The position numbers and the translations under genes were made by a program. The notes beneath the pieces are model-generated. The model was not told the origin of the DNA. It worked only from the letters and a program-made list of their open reading frames with translations, and ran no database searches. A DNA stretch of 64,000 nt from Lentisphaerae bacterium RIFOXYA12_64_32 (GTDB lineage: Bacteria; Verrucomicrobiota; Lentisphaeria; Oligosphaerales; YB12-FULL-65-16): contig MHBL01000367.1 of NCBI GenBank assembly GCA_001803235.1, positions 29,813-93,812 of the forward strand, in the 5' to 3' direction. Every line of letters begins with the position of its first letter. Within the stretch, counting starts at the first letter, position 1. Shown piece after piece: positions 28,233 to 35,697 of the stretch.

Positions 28233-28793
28233 TCACGTCCCGATGCCGAAGGCCCGCCCCAGCCGACGCCAGAACCCGTCCTTCTTCACCGAGTACAGCG
28301 GGTTGTCCAGGAAGTTCACGCCACAGTGAACGGCGGCAACTTTCCAGGCCCCTTTCTCCTTGACCAGCACCGCCGTCCAGCGCGAGTCGAACGTGGCGGT
28401 CCCGCCACGCTTGAGAGTGTACGTGTCCTTGCTCGTGCCGGTGCAGTAGCCGGTGTTCGCGTCCGTAAACTGCGTCAGAGCGTCCGCCGTAATGGCCACC
28501 GTCATGCCGGAAACCTTGGAATCCTTCGCGCGGAACATGTTGTCGAAATAGCTGGTCAGTTCCGTTTCGCTGGTCAGCCGTGACTGGTCCACGGTGATCA
28601 CGACGAATTTGCTCGCCATACACTCGACCAGCGCCTTCATGTCCTGCTTCTCGATCGCCGCCGTGACCTTGCCCCGCAAGGCCCGCAGTGCCTCGTGGTC
28701 CGCCTCCCGCCCATCACCCGACTGCGCACCTGCGACCGAGCCCAACGCGAGCCCCATCAAGACCAGTCCGGCCACCATGCCCGCCTTCTTCAT
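28233..28793 (-). CDS. Secreted SnoaL/NTF2-like protein (DUF4440 type)
   Basis: The 186-residue product starts MKKAGMVAGLVLMGLALGSV at 28793, a clear signal peptide with likely cleavage after VAGAQ. The mature part reads as a nuclear-transport-factor-2-like cone: ALRALRGKVTAAIEKQDMKAL, FVVITVDQSRLTSETELTSYF, a middle strand, then FDSRWTAVLVKEKGAWKVAAVHCGVNF, the usual end of DUF4440/SnoaL-like domains. The family includes small isomerases and binding proteins; no catalytic residues can be assigned. The tail (WRRLGRAFGIGT) may be a short extra helix. It stands alone with repeat DNA on both sides. Confidence 0.8.
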   Translation of the reverse strand: MKKAGMVAGLVLMGLALGSVAGAQSGDGREADHEALRALRGKVTAAIEKQDMKALVECMASKFVVITVDQSRLTSETELTSYFDNMFRAKDSKVSGMTVAITADALTQFTDANTGYCTGTSKDTYTLKRGGTATFDSRWTAVLVKEKGAWKVAAVHCGVNFLDNPLYSVKKDGFWRRLGRAFGIGT

Positions 28794-29048
28794 GTCGTGT
28801 CCCTCCGCATTGTGTGTGCGTTCCGCGCGCCGTCTCGTGTCCACTTCCGTCCCAAGTGCGGCGACACGGTAGTGAATGATCGGGAACCTGCCTCGATCCC
28901 CGCGTGCCCCCATCCGCCGCAACCGTCTCAGCCACACAGGGATTCTAGTGTGCACTTGCGGTCTCCGCAAGCGCCCTGCGCCGCTTTTCCTCAAACACAC
29001 TCACCCGCGCCGCCCCGTCGGCGTGATGCGTCAGCGGCTCCCGGGCGG

Positions 29049-29202
29049 CAGGGCTGTTTCAAGATTCGTGACTGTCGCGTGCGGTGAGTACCCCCGGCGT
29101 GTCCCCACGCCGGGGGGGCGGCCTGAGGACAGGCCGCCCCTACCTGGTGCGCGCGGCGGCGTGGCCTTCCGAGACGCGGCGCCAGATCTTGAAACAGCCA
29201 TG
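29049..29202. mobile_element. MITE-like element A: 154 bp, ~20-bp TIRs, 9-bp target duplication
   Basis: The left end CAGGGCTGTTTCAAGATTCG and the right end GATCTTGAAACAGCCATG are inverted copies with few changes. The flanks are CCCGGGCGG (29040-29048) and TCCGGGCGG (29203-29211), an 8-of-9 match fitting a target-site duplication. The interior carries two hairpins (CCCCCGGCGTG/CACGCCGGGGG and GGGCGGCCTGAGGACAGGCC type) and no coding capacity. It is nearly identical to 51787-51941. The element sits just behind GCGTCAGCGGCTCCCGGGCGG, a fragment of repeat family 7. Confidence 0.88.
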
Positions 29203-29390
29203 TCCGGGCGGAGGCGCGACTTGAACACCTCGGGGCCAGACCCTAGATTTGCGGGTCTGTGCAGGGCACACGTGTGGCGGGGCGGCGACATACATGACCG
29301 CAAACGGTCGCGTCAAACTCGACACTATAGAGGAACGACAAACAGGTAATCGCGGTCGCAATCGTGATCGCAATCGATTCTCGATCCCGT

Positions 29391-29460
29391 GTCCGCCACG
29401 TTGCAGGGCATCGAGAAGCGATTGCGACGAGGGTTGCGAAGAGCGATTGGAACCGAAAGG
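29391..29460 (+). promoter_or_regulatory. Conserved leader motif upstream of sialate O-acetylesterase gene
   Basis: The leader GCCACGTTGCAGGGCATCGA (from 29391) continues with GAAGCGATTGCGACGAGGG and TTGCGAAGAGCGATTGG, ending 18 nt before the start codon. Closely related sequence lies at 43200-43270 before a glycosidase-like gene and at 35385-35445 before the beta-helix gene. The same position relative to three start codons suggests a shared regulatory leader or a dispersed repeat. Confidence 0.55.
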
Positions 29461-29468
29461 ACGACGAC

Positions 29469-31667
29469 ATGAGACGACTCGCGTGGGTACTGGCGTTCGC
29501 ATGCACGGTGACATGGCTCAGGGCAGAGGTGAAACTGCCGGCGGTTTTCACGGACCACATGGTCCTGCAGCGCGAGACCAACGCCCCGGTCTGGGGCTGG
29601 GCCAACCCGGGCGAGAAGGTCAGCGTCACGGGCGCCTGGGGCGCTGACGCAACGGCATCGGCGACCGCGGCCGCCAACAGCACCTGGCGCGTGGAACTGA
29701 AGACACCCGCCGCCGGCGGCCCGTTCACGGTCACCGTGCAGGGCGAGCAGAACACGATCGAGCTCAAGGATGTACTGATCGGCGAAGTCTGGCTCTGCAG
29801 CGGCCAGTCGAACATGGCGATGACCGTCGGAAGCTCAAACAATGCTCAAGAGGAGATCGCCGCGGCCAAGCACCCGCAGATCCGTCTGTTCGCCGTGCAT
29901 AACGTCACGGCCCAGGAGCCCCAGACGGACTGCAAAGCGCGGACAGCCTGGGTCGAGTGCGCGCCGGAAAACGTCGGGGGATTCTCCGCGGCCGGGTACT
30001 TCTTCGGCCGCAAACTGCACCAGGACCTGGGCGTGCCCGTCGGCCTGATCAACTCGTCCTGGGGCGGCACCTGCATCGAAGCCTGGACGCCGTGGGACAG
30101 CCAGAAGGACGACCCGGTCCTGCAGCAGAGCAAGGCGTCGTGGGACAAACGCGACGCGGAGTATGACCCCGAGAAAGCCAAGACCGAGTTCGAGACGGAC
30201 AAGAAGGCCATGGACGAGTGGGTCAAAGGCGGCAAGCAGGGCAAGGAACCGAAGCGCCCGCGCGGGCCCATCCAACCGCGCAAGGACCCGAATTACCCGG
30301 CGAACCTGTACAACGCCATGATCCACCCGGTGGCGCCATTTGCGATCCGCGGCGCGATCTGGTACCAGGGCGAGGGCAACGCCGGGCGCGGCAAGGCGTA
30401 CCGCATGCAACTCGAACGCATGATCACCGCCTGGCGCCGCGTCTGGGGCAACGACTTCGCCTTCTATTTCGTGCAACTCCCGAACTTCATGGCGCCGTGG
30501 CAGAACCCCGTTGAAGAAACCGGCTGGGCGGACATTCGCGAGTCATTCATGAACACCGCCAAGGAGGTGCCCAACACCGGCATGGCCATCACCATGGACA
30601 TCGGCGATGAGAAGGATATCCACCCGAAGAACAAGCAGGACGTCGGCGACCGCCTCGCCCGCGCCGCCCTGCACAACGTCTACGGCAAGACGGGATTTGC
30701 CTGGTGCGGTCCGGTGTTCAAGGCCTGCGAATTCCGCGACGGTACGGCGCGGGTGACGTTCGACACCGGCGGCGCGCCGCTCGCCGTCAAGGGTGGCGGC
30801 GACCTGGTCGGGTTCGCGCTCGTCGGGCAGACCGGCGTTCGCGTCCGCGCCAGCGCCGTGATCGAGGGCACCGACACCGTGGTGATCAGTTCGCCGGAAG
30901 CCCCGCAACCCGCCATGGTCTACTACGCCTGGGCCAACAACCCGGTCGGCGTGAACCTGGCGAATGCCGAAGGCCTGCCCGCCTCACCCTTCCGCTTCGG
31001 CAGCATCCCGAAGTTCGACGTCTTCGCCAAGCTCCTGCCGGACGAAGCCAAGGCCTACAAGCTGGTCTACGCCTTTGACCCGACCGCGTCGCAGTTGGCG
31101 GACGGCAACACGCGCTTCGTGTACGACGAAGACCACTCCGCAGACATCAAGGCCCCCTTCAAGAAGGTCGCCTACTTCATGGCCCTGCAGGATATGGCCG
31201 GCAAGGAGACGTACGCATTCGTCGCCATGGACCCGTTCACGACGGAAGTCGGGAAAATCGGGGTCCCGGCCAAGGCCGCCGGCGCGCGGTTCCAGGTCAA
31301 TGTCACCGGCGTGACCGTGAAAAGCAACGCCCCGGGCGTCACGCCAGGCGAGTTCGCGGAAGGCTGCAATATCGAATTCTGGGACTGCAACTACGGGCCC
31401 GGGAACGCCGCCAAAGTGCAGAATGCCGACGACGCGGTTTACGACTTCGGCGACATGATGGGGACCGATGCTTCGCCCGGCTACGGCTCAATGCAGATCC
31501 ACAACTGGCAGGACAAGCACAGCATCGTCTGCTTCAACCGCTTCGGCAGCGGCACAAGCAACGATGTCGGGCTCGGCGACTCCGAAGGCAAGACCCGCGA
31601 CTGGACGTTCACGTCCAGCGCCAAGAACTACGCCCGCGGCGAGTTCAAGGTCCTGGTCCTGCCGTGA
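29469..31667 (+). CDS. Sialate O-acetylesterase (SGNH type) with extra C-terminal domain
   Basis: The 732-residue secreted protein starts MRRLAWVLAFACTVTWLRAE (signal peptide) at 29469 behind AAAGGA. VKLPAVFTDHMVLQRETNAPVWG opens the family's N-terminal beta domain. The catalytic Ser is in WLCSGQSNMAM (near residue 117), and the glycine/asparagine blocks are VGLINSSWGGTCIEAW and IWYQGEGNA; the Asp/His pair is in DIGDEKDIHPKNKQDVGDRLA. These enzymes remove 9-O-acetyl groups from sialic acids or acetyl groups from plant glycans. Residues ~520-732 form an additional beta-rich domain (LADGNTRFVYDEDHSADI onward, ending GEFKVLVLP) beyond the usual length; it may bind carbohydrate. Confidence 0.93.
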   Translation: MRRLAWVLAFACTVTWLRAEVKLPAVFTDHMVLQRETNAPVWGWANPGEKVSVTGAWGADATASATAAANSTWRVELKTPAAGGPFTVTVQGEQNTIELKDVLIGEVWLCSGQSNMAMTVGSSNNAQEEIAAAKHPQIRLFAVHNVTAQEPQTDCKARTAWVECAPENVGGFSAAGYFFGRKLHQDLGVPVGLINSSWGGTCIEAWTPWDSQKDDPVLQQSKASWDKRDAEYDPEKAKTEFETDKKAMDEWVKGGKQGKEPKRPRGPIQPRKDPNYPANLYNAMIHPVAPFAIRGAIWYQGEGNAGRGKAYRMQLERMITAWRRVWGNDFAFYFVQLPNFMAPWQNPVEETGWADIRESFMNTAKEVPNTGMAITMDIGDEKDIHPKNKQDVGDRLARAALHNVYGKTGFAWCGPVFKACEFRDGTARVTFDTGGAPLAVKGGGDLVGFALVGQTGVRVRASAVIEGTDTVVISSPEAPQPAMVYYAWANNPVGVNLANAEGLPASPFRFGSIPKFDVFAKLLPDEAKAYKLVYAFDPTASQLADGNTRFVYDEDHSADIKAPFKKVAYFMALQDMAGKETYAFVAMDPFTTEVGKIGVPAKAAGARFQVNVTGVTVKSNAPGVTPGEFAEGCNIEFWDCNYGPGNAAKVQNADDAVYDFGDMMGTDASPGYGSMQIHNWQDKHSIVCFNRFGSGTSNDVGLGDSEGKTRDWTFTSSAKNYARGEFKVLVLP

Positions 31668-31727
31668 AACGAGTGACCGGCGCGGGCAAGAATGCCGGTC
31701 TCCCCGGCCAGGCGTCACACGGCGCGC

Positions 31728-31843
31728 CGTGGCTCGGCGCGTCCCGCGCCGAAGTGGGGTGCGCCGGCCGGTCCCCGGCCGAGGGCCTCGGGCCGGGACG
31801 GCCCCGAGCACCCTGCCGCGGTCCCGGAGGTCCCGCGCCACTG
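31728..31843. repeat. Intergenic repeat family 2, short copy
   Basis: GTGGCTCGGCGCGTCCCGCG and GGTCCCGCGCCACTG mark the ends of a ~116-bp segment, the inverse of parts of 8751-8926 and 48791-48966 and almost the same as 63712-63828. It sits between the convergent 3' ends of the acetylesterase and SGNH-hydrolase genes, 60 bp from one stop and 86 bp from the other. Confidence 0.75.
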
Positions 31844-31929
31844 TCGTTCCACGCCTGGCGGGCACACTCCGCCGGCTGATCATGTTTACCTACAGCCTCC
31901 CAGAAGACCGACCGCGCCCAAGGCGCGTA

Positions 31930-33369
31930 CTACGGTTTCACGGGCGCCGGCGCCGGTGCTGCAGGCGCGGCGGCCTGCGCCATGCGGATCACGAACCGGT
32001 GCGGCACCGGTTGGTTGAGCTTCCAGATCTCGTCGGTTTCCTTCGCGACCTCGGCGTACAACTCCGCCTCCTTCGGCTTGAAGTTGACGTAAATGTCCGT
32101 CTGGCCTTTGAAGTAGGCATAGTTGGAGTTGGGCTTGTCCTTCAGCTTCTCGACCGCTTCCACCTTCGCCTTCTTCATCGCCTCGTAGTCGTCCGGGTTG
32201 ACGTCCTTCGGCGCAAAGTGCCGCGCCGCGGCCAGAGACCGCAACTTCCCGGACAGAATCCCATGCCGGTTGTTCTCGTGCTTCTGCACCTCGAGCGCCT
32301 GCTTGTACATCGGCGTCTTGACATTGCCGGCCAGGTTGAGGCCCTTGGCGAGGTGTTCGGCGGCGGCGGTGGCCACAACCGCATCGTCGATCAGCACGTC
32401 GTAGTTGCCGGGTGCGAGGTTCGCAACGACCAGCAGTTCCTGGTTCAAGTCCTCCATGAATGGCACCAACTTCAGCGCGCCCGCGGCGTCCCCGGGCACG
32501 GGGAACGGCAACGCCTTCTCGGCACACACGAACGCGACTCCGTCCGGCGCGCCCTTCACTTCACTGACCGTGCAGTTTGCGGCGTCCGCAACGGCAGCGG
32601 TCTTGGCGTCCACGGCAATCCGCGCCACCAGCGGCGGCATCTGCTGCGACGTCAGGAACAAGTACGCCATGATCAGGTGCCCCACACCGCCCGGATGCAC
32701 GCGGTCCTGACCGACGATCGTAAACACCGCATCCTTGGCCTGCTCGCGAGCGTTGATCTCGGTCATCGGGCCGTTGAAGTCGACCACCGTGCCGCCAAAT
32801 TCCGGAGCCAGGCCGCGCGCGTAGTCCCCACACGTGGCGAGCGCGTCGTTCACGCCCGCGTTGTTCTCCGCCTTCAACTGCCCGGTCTGGTCGTAGATCG
32901 ACGGGGTGATGAAGATCATCCGGCACTCGGCTTGCTTCAGCAGTTCGGCGAGTTTCTTCATGTTCGCGGTGTGCCCGTCCAGGCAGTTCTTGCGCTGCTT
33001 CTCGATCTGCTCGCCCGTCTTGCCCTCGCCGTACAACCCGCGCCCGACGTCGTTCATGCCCAGCATAATGGTCGCCACCGTCGGCTTGTGCGGCGCAATG
33101 TCCCAGTCGAACCGCCGCACCGCGCCGCCGGCTGAATCGCCGGACACTCCCGCATTGAAGAACTCCCACTTACGCTCCGGGAACCGCGTCGCATAGAACA
33201 TGTGAATGAACGAGGTGTAACGCCCGCCATGCGTGATGCTGTCGCCAATGAAACAGACGCGATCGCCCGCCTGGAACTGCGGCACCGGCGCGTCCGCCGC
33301 CCGCGCCATCAACCCTGCGAACACCGCAACCAGAATGAGCCCCGCATACTTCGCCAAACGCACTCTCAC
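31930..33369 (-). CDS. Secreted SGNH/GDSL hydrolase
   Basis: The 479-residue protein begins with GTG at 33369 after AAGGAGG and has a signal peptide (MRVRLAKYAGLILVAVFAGL, cleavage near ARAA). SGNH blocks are present: CFIGDSITHGG (Ser near residue 43), GVSGDSAGG, MLGMNDVG, and QDRVHPGGVGH for the Asp/His pair. Residues ~260-479 form an extra region with helices rich in Lys and Ala and a proline/alanine tail (AAAPAAPAPAPVKP). Such lipase/acetylesterase-like hydrolases in carbohydrate loci usually remove acetyl groups from glycans. It is the last gene in the seven-gene minus-strand carbohydrate set. Confidence 0.92.
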   Translation of the reverse strand: MRVRLAKYAGLILVAVFAGLMARAADAPVPQFQAGDRVCFIGDSITHGGRYTSFIHMFYATRFPERKWEFFNAGVSGDSAGGAVRRFDWDIAPHKPTVATIMLGMNDVGRGLYGEGKTGEQIEKQRKNCLDGHTANMKKLAELLKQAECRMIFITPSIYDQTGQLKAENNAGVNDALATCGDYARGLAPEFGGTVVDFNGPMTEINAREQAKDAVFTIVGQDRVHPGGVGHLIMAYLFLTSQQMPPLVARIAVDAKTAAVADAANCTVSEVKGAPDGVAFVCAEKALPFPVPGDAAGALKLVPFMEDLNQELLVVANLAPGNYDVLIDDAVVATAAAEHLAKGLNLAGNVKTPMYKQALEVQKHENNRHGILSGKLRSLAAARHFAPKDVNPDDYEAMKKAKVEAVEKLKDKPNSNYAYFKGQTDIYVNFKPKEAELYAEVAKETDEIWKLNQPVPHRFVIRMAQAAAPAAPAPAPVKP

Positions 33370-33492
33370 TCCGCACCTCCTTGTTCACAAACCCATATCG
33401 CCTTGCACACGCCCCAGAAGGAAAATCTACGGGCGAGGACGCCCGTGTTCAACGCCTCCGCCACCATCCTGGACACGGCGGTCCTCCGCCGT

Positions 33493-34170
33493 TCACCGCG
33501 CCAGTTCGTGCAGTTCCTTTACCAGTGCCTCGACCGTCACTTCCGCCAGACGCCGGCCTTTCTCCGCCGTCGCCGTGGCCGGGTTGCCACCGACGCCGGG
33601 CACGGTCACGGCCTGAGTCATGTCGGCATGCTCCGGCTGGAAGTGCAGTTGCAGCGACGTCTCGATCTCGCCGGCGTGGCCGATGTTGCCCTTGTCCACG
33701 TCGAAGAAATCGTGCAGCGCCTGCGGCACCAGGAGCCAGTACGTAACCGGTTTCATGAAAATGCTTTCCGAACTAAGTTGTCGGCTGACATCCTGCAGCG
33801 GCACGGCGTGACCGAGGTGGCCGTTGACGACCAGGATGCGCCGGAACCCGTGCGCCGCGACGCAGCGGCAGACCTCCGTCACCAGCGTCATCACCAACTC
33901 CATCGACAGGCTGATCGTTCCCGCGAACGGCATGAAACTCGGCGAACACCCGATGGTGAGCGGCGGCGCGACCAGCACCGGGCGTTCCGTGAACCGCTCC
34001 GCGGCGCGCACCGCCAAGGTCTGTGCACAGTTGATATCCACGTCCATGGGCAGGTGCAGGCCGTGCTGCTCCGTGGTGCCCAACGGCAGCACGACGAGGG
34101 CGCCGGCCTTCGCGGCCTCCTCAATCTCCGGACGACGCAGCTTGCTCCAGTCTGAGGTTCGCAGTTTCAT
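33493..34170 (-). CDS. Creatininase-family amidohydrolase
   Basis: The 225-residue product starts MKLRTSDWSKLRRPEIEEAA at 34170. Signature segments are VVLPLGTTEQHGLHLPMDVD (metal-binding Glu, His and Asp), VAPPLTIGCSPSFMPFAGTISLS, LVVNGHLGHA and NIGHAGEIETSLQLHFQPEHAD. The family comprises creatinine amidohydrolase and related zinc-dependent enzymes, including one in riboflavin/F420 metabolism and the mycofactocin peptidase MftE. NGHLGH differs slightly from the more common NGHGGN. The start overlaps the stop of the beta-helix gene by 4 bp. Its role in a glycan locus could be hydrolysis of an amide or lactam. Confidence 0.9.
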   Translation of the reverse strand: MKLRTSDWSKLRRPEIEEAAKAGALVVLPLGTTEQHGLHLPMDVDINCAQTLAVRAAERFTERPVLVAPPLTIGCSPSFMPFAGTISLSMELVMTLVTEVCRCVAAHGFRRILVVNGHLGHAVPLQDVSRQLSSESIFMKPVTYWLLVPQALHDFFDVDKGNIGHAGEIETSLQLHFQPEHADMTQAVTVPGVGGNPATATAEKGRRLAEVTVEALVKELHELAR

Positions 34171-35381
34171 GGTTTCCGCTGGTCCTCCACGGTTGCACTC
34201 GCACCCTCGATCACATTCCCGTCCAGGACGAGATGTTCGACCTGCGGCCCGATGCGGATGCCCGCCTTCGTCAGGCCAGGCCGCGAGCACACGATGCGGT
34301 TCCGCCGCAAGACTGTGCCGCGCACCGGCGCGCTGATGTCGATGCCGTACCCCGGTGCGTCGGGGGCGCCAATGTCCTCGAAACGGTTGTCTTCGATCAG
34401 GTTGTCATGCGCTGCCTGATGCGCCGGGTCGCCGCGGAACACCAGTCCGCTCTCGCGGCAGCGCCGCACCACGTTGTTCCGCATCACGTTGTCCGTGTCG
34501 CGATGCCCGATGCTGATACCGATCTTGCAGTCTTCGATGGTGTTCTTTTCAGCGAGACCGTGCTTCACACCCCAGCACCAACCCAGCCCGTGCAGGCTGC
34601 AGTTCCGCACCACGTTGTTCCGCATTACCGGCCGCTGCGAACCGCTGCCCGGGTGCAGGCCTTGGACGACGTCCTCGAAGACGCAGTTCTCGACCGTCAG
34701 GTCGTGCACAATCTGAAAACTCAGCGCGTCGCTCTCAATGTGTTCCACGTGCACGCTGTCGATGTGCACCCGCTCGCAGTCCTGGAAGTACATGGCCGCG
34801 CCGTAGTTGCCGTCCAGGTACGCGCTCCGACCGCGATTGCCGTCGATGCACAAGTTGGCAACTGCGAAATCACTGACCCAGTTGGCCGTGACCAGGCTGA
34901 AAAGGGTCGACGCGGTCGCGTCTTTCCCGAGCCAGAAGTTGCCCGTGTGCGCCGCGCCGTCCGCGCCGCGCGCCTGCGCCATCAGCCACAGTGTGTTCCC
35001 CTCGATGGCGCGGATGGTGTGGATGACCGTCTGCTGCTGCCCGTAGTGCGGGCACTTCGACTGCAGCATCACGCCGCCGCCAACGCGGAACGCCGAGGCG
35101 TCCGCCACCGTCACGCGCCAGTCATACCAGTCCGTGTCCTCCGTCAGCGGCACGGTGACGGATGGCTCTTTGATCAGCACCGTACCCTCCCCTGCCCCGA
35201 CCAGGCGCACGCGACTGCGCAACCGCACCGAGTTCTGCAGCCGGTACGTGCCCGGCCGCAGTTCCACCGTGCCGCCACCCCTGGCCACCACGTACTCGAT
35301 TGCCGCCTGGACAATCAGGTCATCGCTGCCGACAAAGTCCGCCCCAACCGGCCCGACGGTCACCTTGATGTCGCGTGTCAT
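34167..35381 (-). CDS. Right-handed parallel beta-helix protein (pectate-lyase-like)
   Basis: The 404-residue protein starts MTRDIKVTVGPVGADFVGSD at 35381. It shows the start of a pectin-lyase-like helix (IQAAIEY-type DLIVQAAIEYVVARGGGTVEL and LRPGTYRLQNSVRLRSRVRLVGAG). Rung after rung of Asn-rich turns follows: ENCVFEDV, MRNNVVRNCSLHG, EKNTIEDC, MRNNVVRRCRESG, EDNRFEDIG and LRRNRIVC. No signal peptide is evident. Such proteins are polysaccharide lyases, epimerases or glycoside hydrolases; the active residues cannot be named. It is coupled to the creatininase gene by a 4-bp overlap and carries the shared leader motif upstream. Confidence 0.88.
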   Translation of the reverse strand: MTRDIKVTVGPVGADFVGSDDLIVQAAIEYVVARGGGTVELRPGTYRLQNSVRLRSRVRLVGAGEGTVLIKEPSVTVPLTEDTDWYDWRVTVADASAFRVGGGVMLQSKCPHYGQQQTVIHTIRAIEGNTLWLMAQARGADGAAHTGNFWLGKDATASTLFSLVTANWVSDFAVANLCIDGNRGRSAYLDGNYGAAMYFQDCERVHIDSVHVEHIESDALSFQIVHDLTVENCVFEDVVQGLHPGSGSQRPVMRNNVVRNCSLHGLGWCWGVKHGLAEKNTIEDCKIGISIGHRDTDNVMRNNVVRRCRESGLVFRGDPAHQAAHDNLIEDNRFEDIGAPDAPGYGIDISAPVRGTVLRRNRIVCSRPGLTKAGIRIGPQVEHLVLDGNVIEGASATVEDQRKP

Positions 35382-35384
35382 GGC

Positions 35385-35445
35385 GTAGACTCCTTGCCCC
35401 AAATCGCTCCTCGCAATCCTCGTCGCCATCGCTTCTCGACAACCC
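35385..35445 (-). promoter_or_regulatory. Conserved leader motif upstream of beta-helix gene
   Basis: Read on the minus strand the sequence is TGTCGAGAAGCGATGGCGAC, then GAGGATTGCGAGGAGCGATTTGG, ending ~18 nt before the start at 35381. It matches 29409-29450 at most positions. Confidence 0.5.
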
Positions 35446-35520
35446 GTGTCGTGGGTCGAGTGTCGGGTGTCGGGGGGGAACTCCACTGAACACCGAACAC
35501 TCCTGTGGAACTCGATCCCG

Positions 35521-35596
35521 GACCGCGTGAACGCGGTACTACAAGCCTCGTTCCGCAGGCAGCCAAGTTCGTCGTGCCGCCTTCAGGCGGTCTTGG
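35521..35596. repeat. Dispersed hairpin repeat family 1, isolated copy
   Basis: GACCGCGTGAACGCGGTACTAC, AAGCCTCG, AAGTTCGTCGTGCCGCCTTC and AGGCGGTCTTGG correspond to the unit repeated upstream of typA, with a few substitutions. It lies between the beta-helix gene and the 3' end of the large glycosidase-like gene; the rest of 35382-35697 holds no gene. Confidence 0.7.
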
Positions 35597-35697
35597 TGCA
35601 TCGTCGCCAGTTTCACTCCGAGATCACCGGGGGCGTTGCCGTCCGCGAGCCGCTGAACACCAAACTCCTCGGCCTGTGCCCCGCGCTCCCGCGTCCC

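Noticed and set aside
29364..29468. In-frame upstream extension of the sialate O-acetylesterase, also seen before the beta-helix gene
   Set aside because: Both extensions spell a similar peptide (HREAIATRVAKSD and CREAMATRIARSD), but a third copy is in a different frame and the signal peptide of the esterase starts at 29469, so the similarity is at the DNA level.
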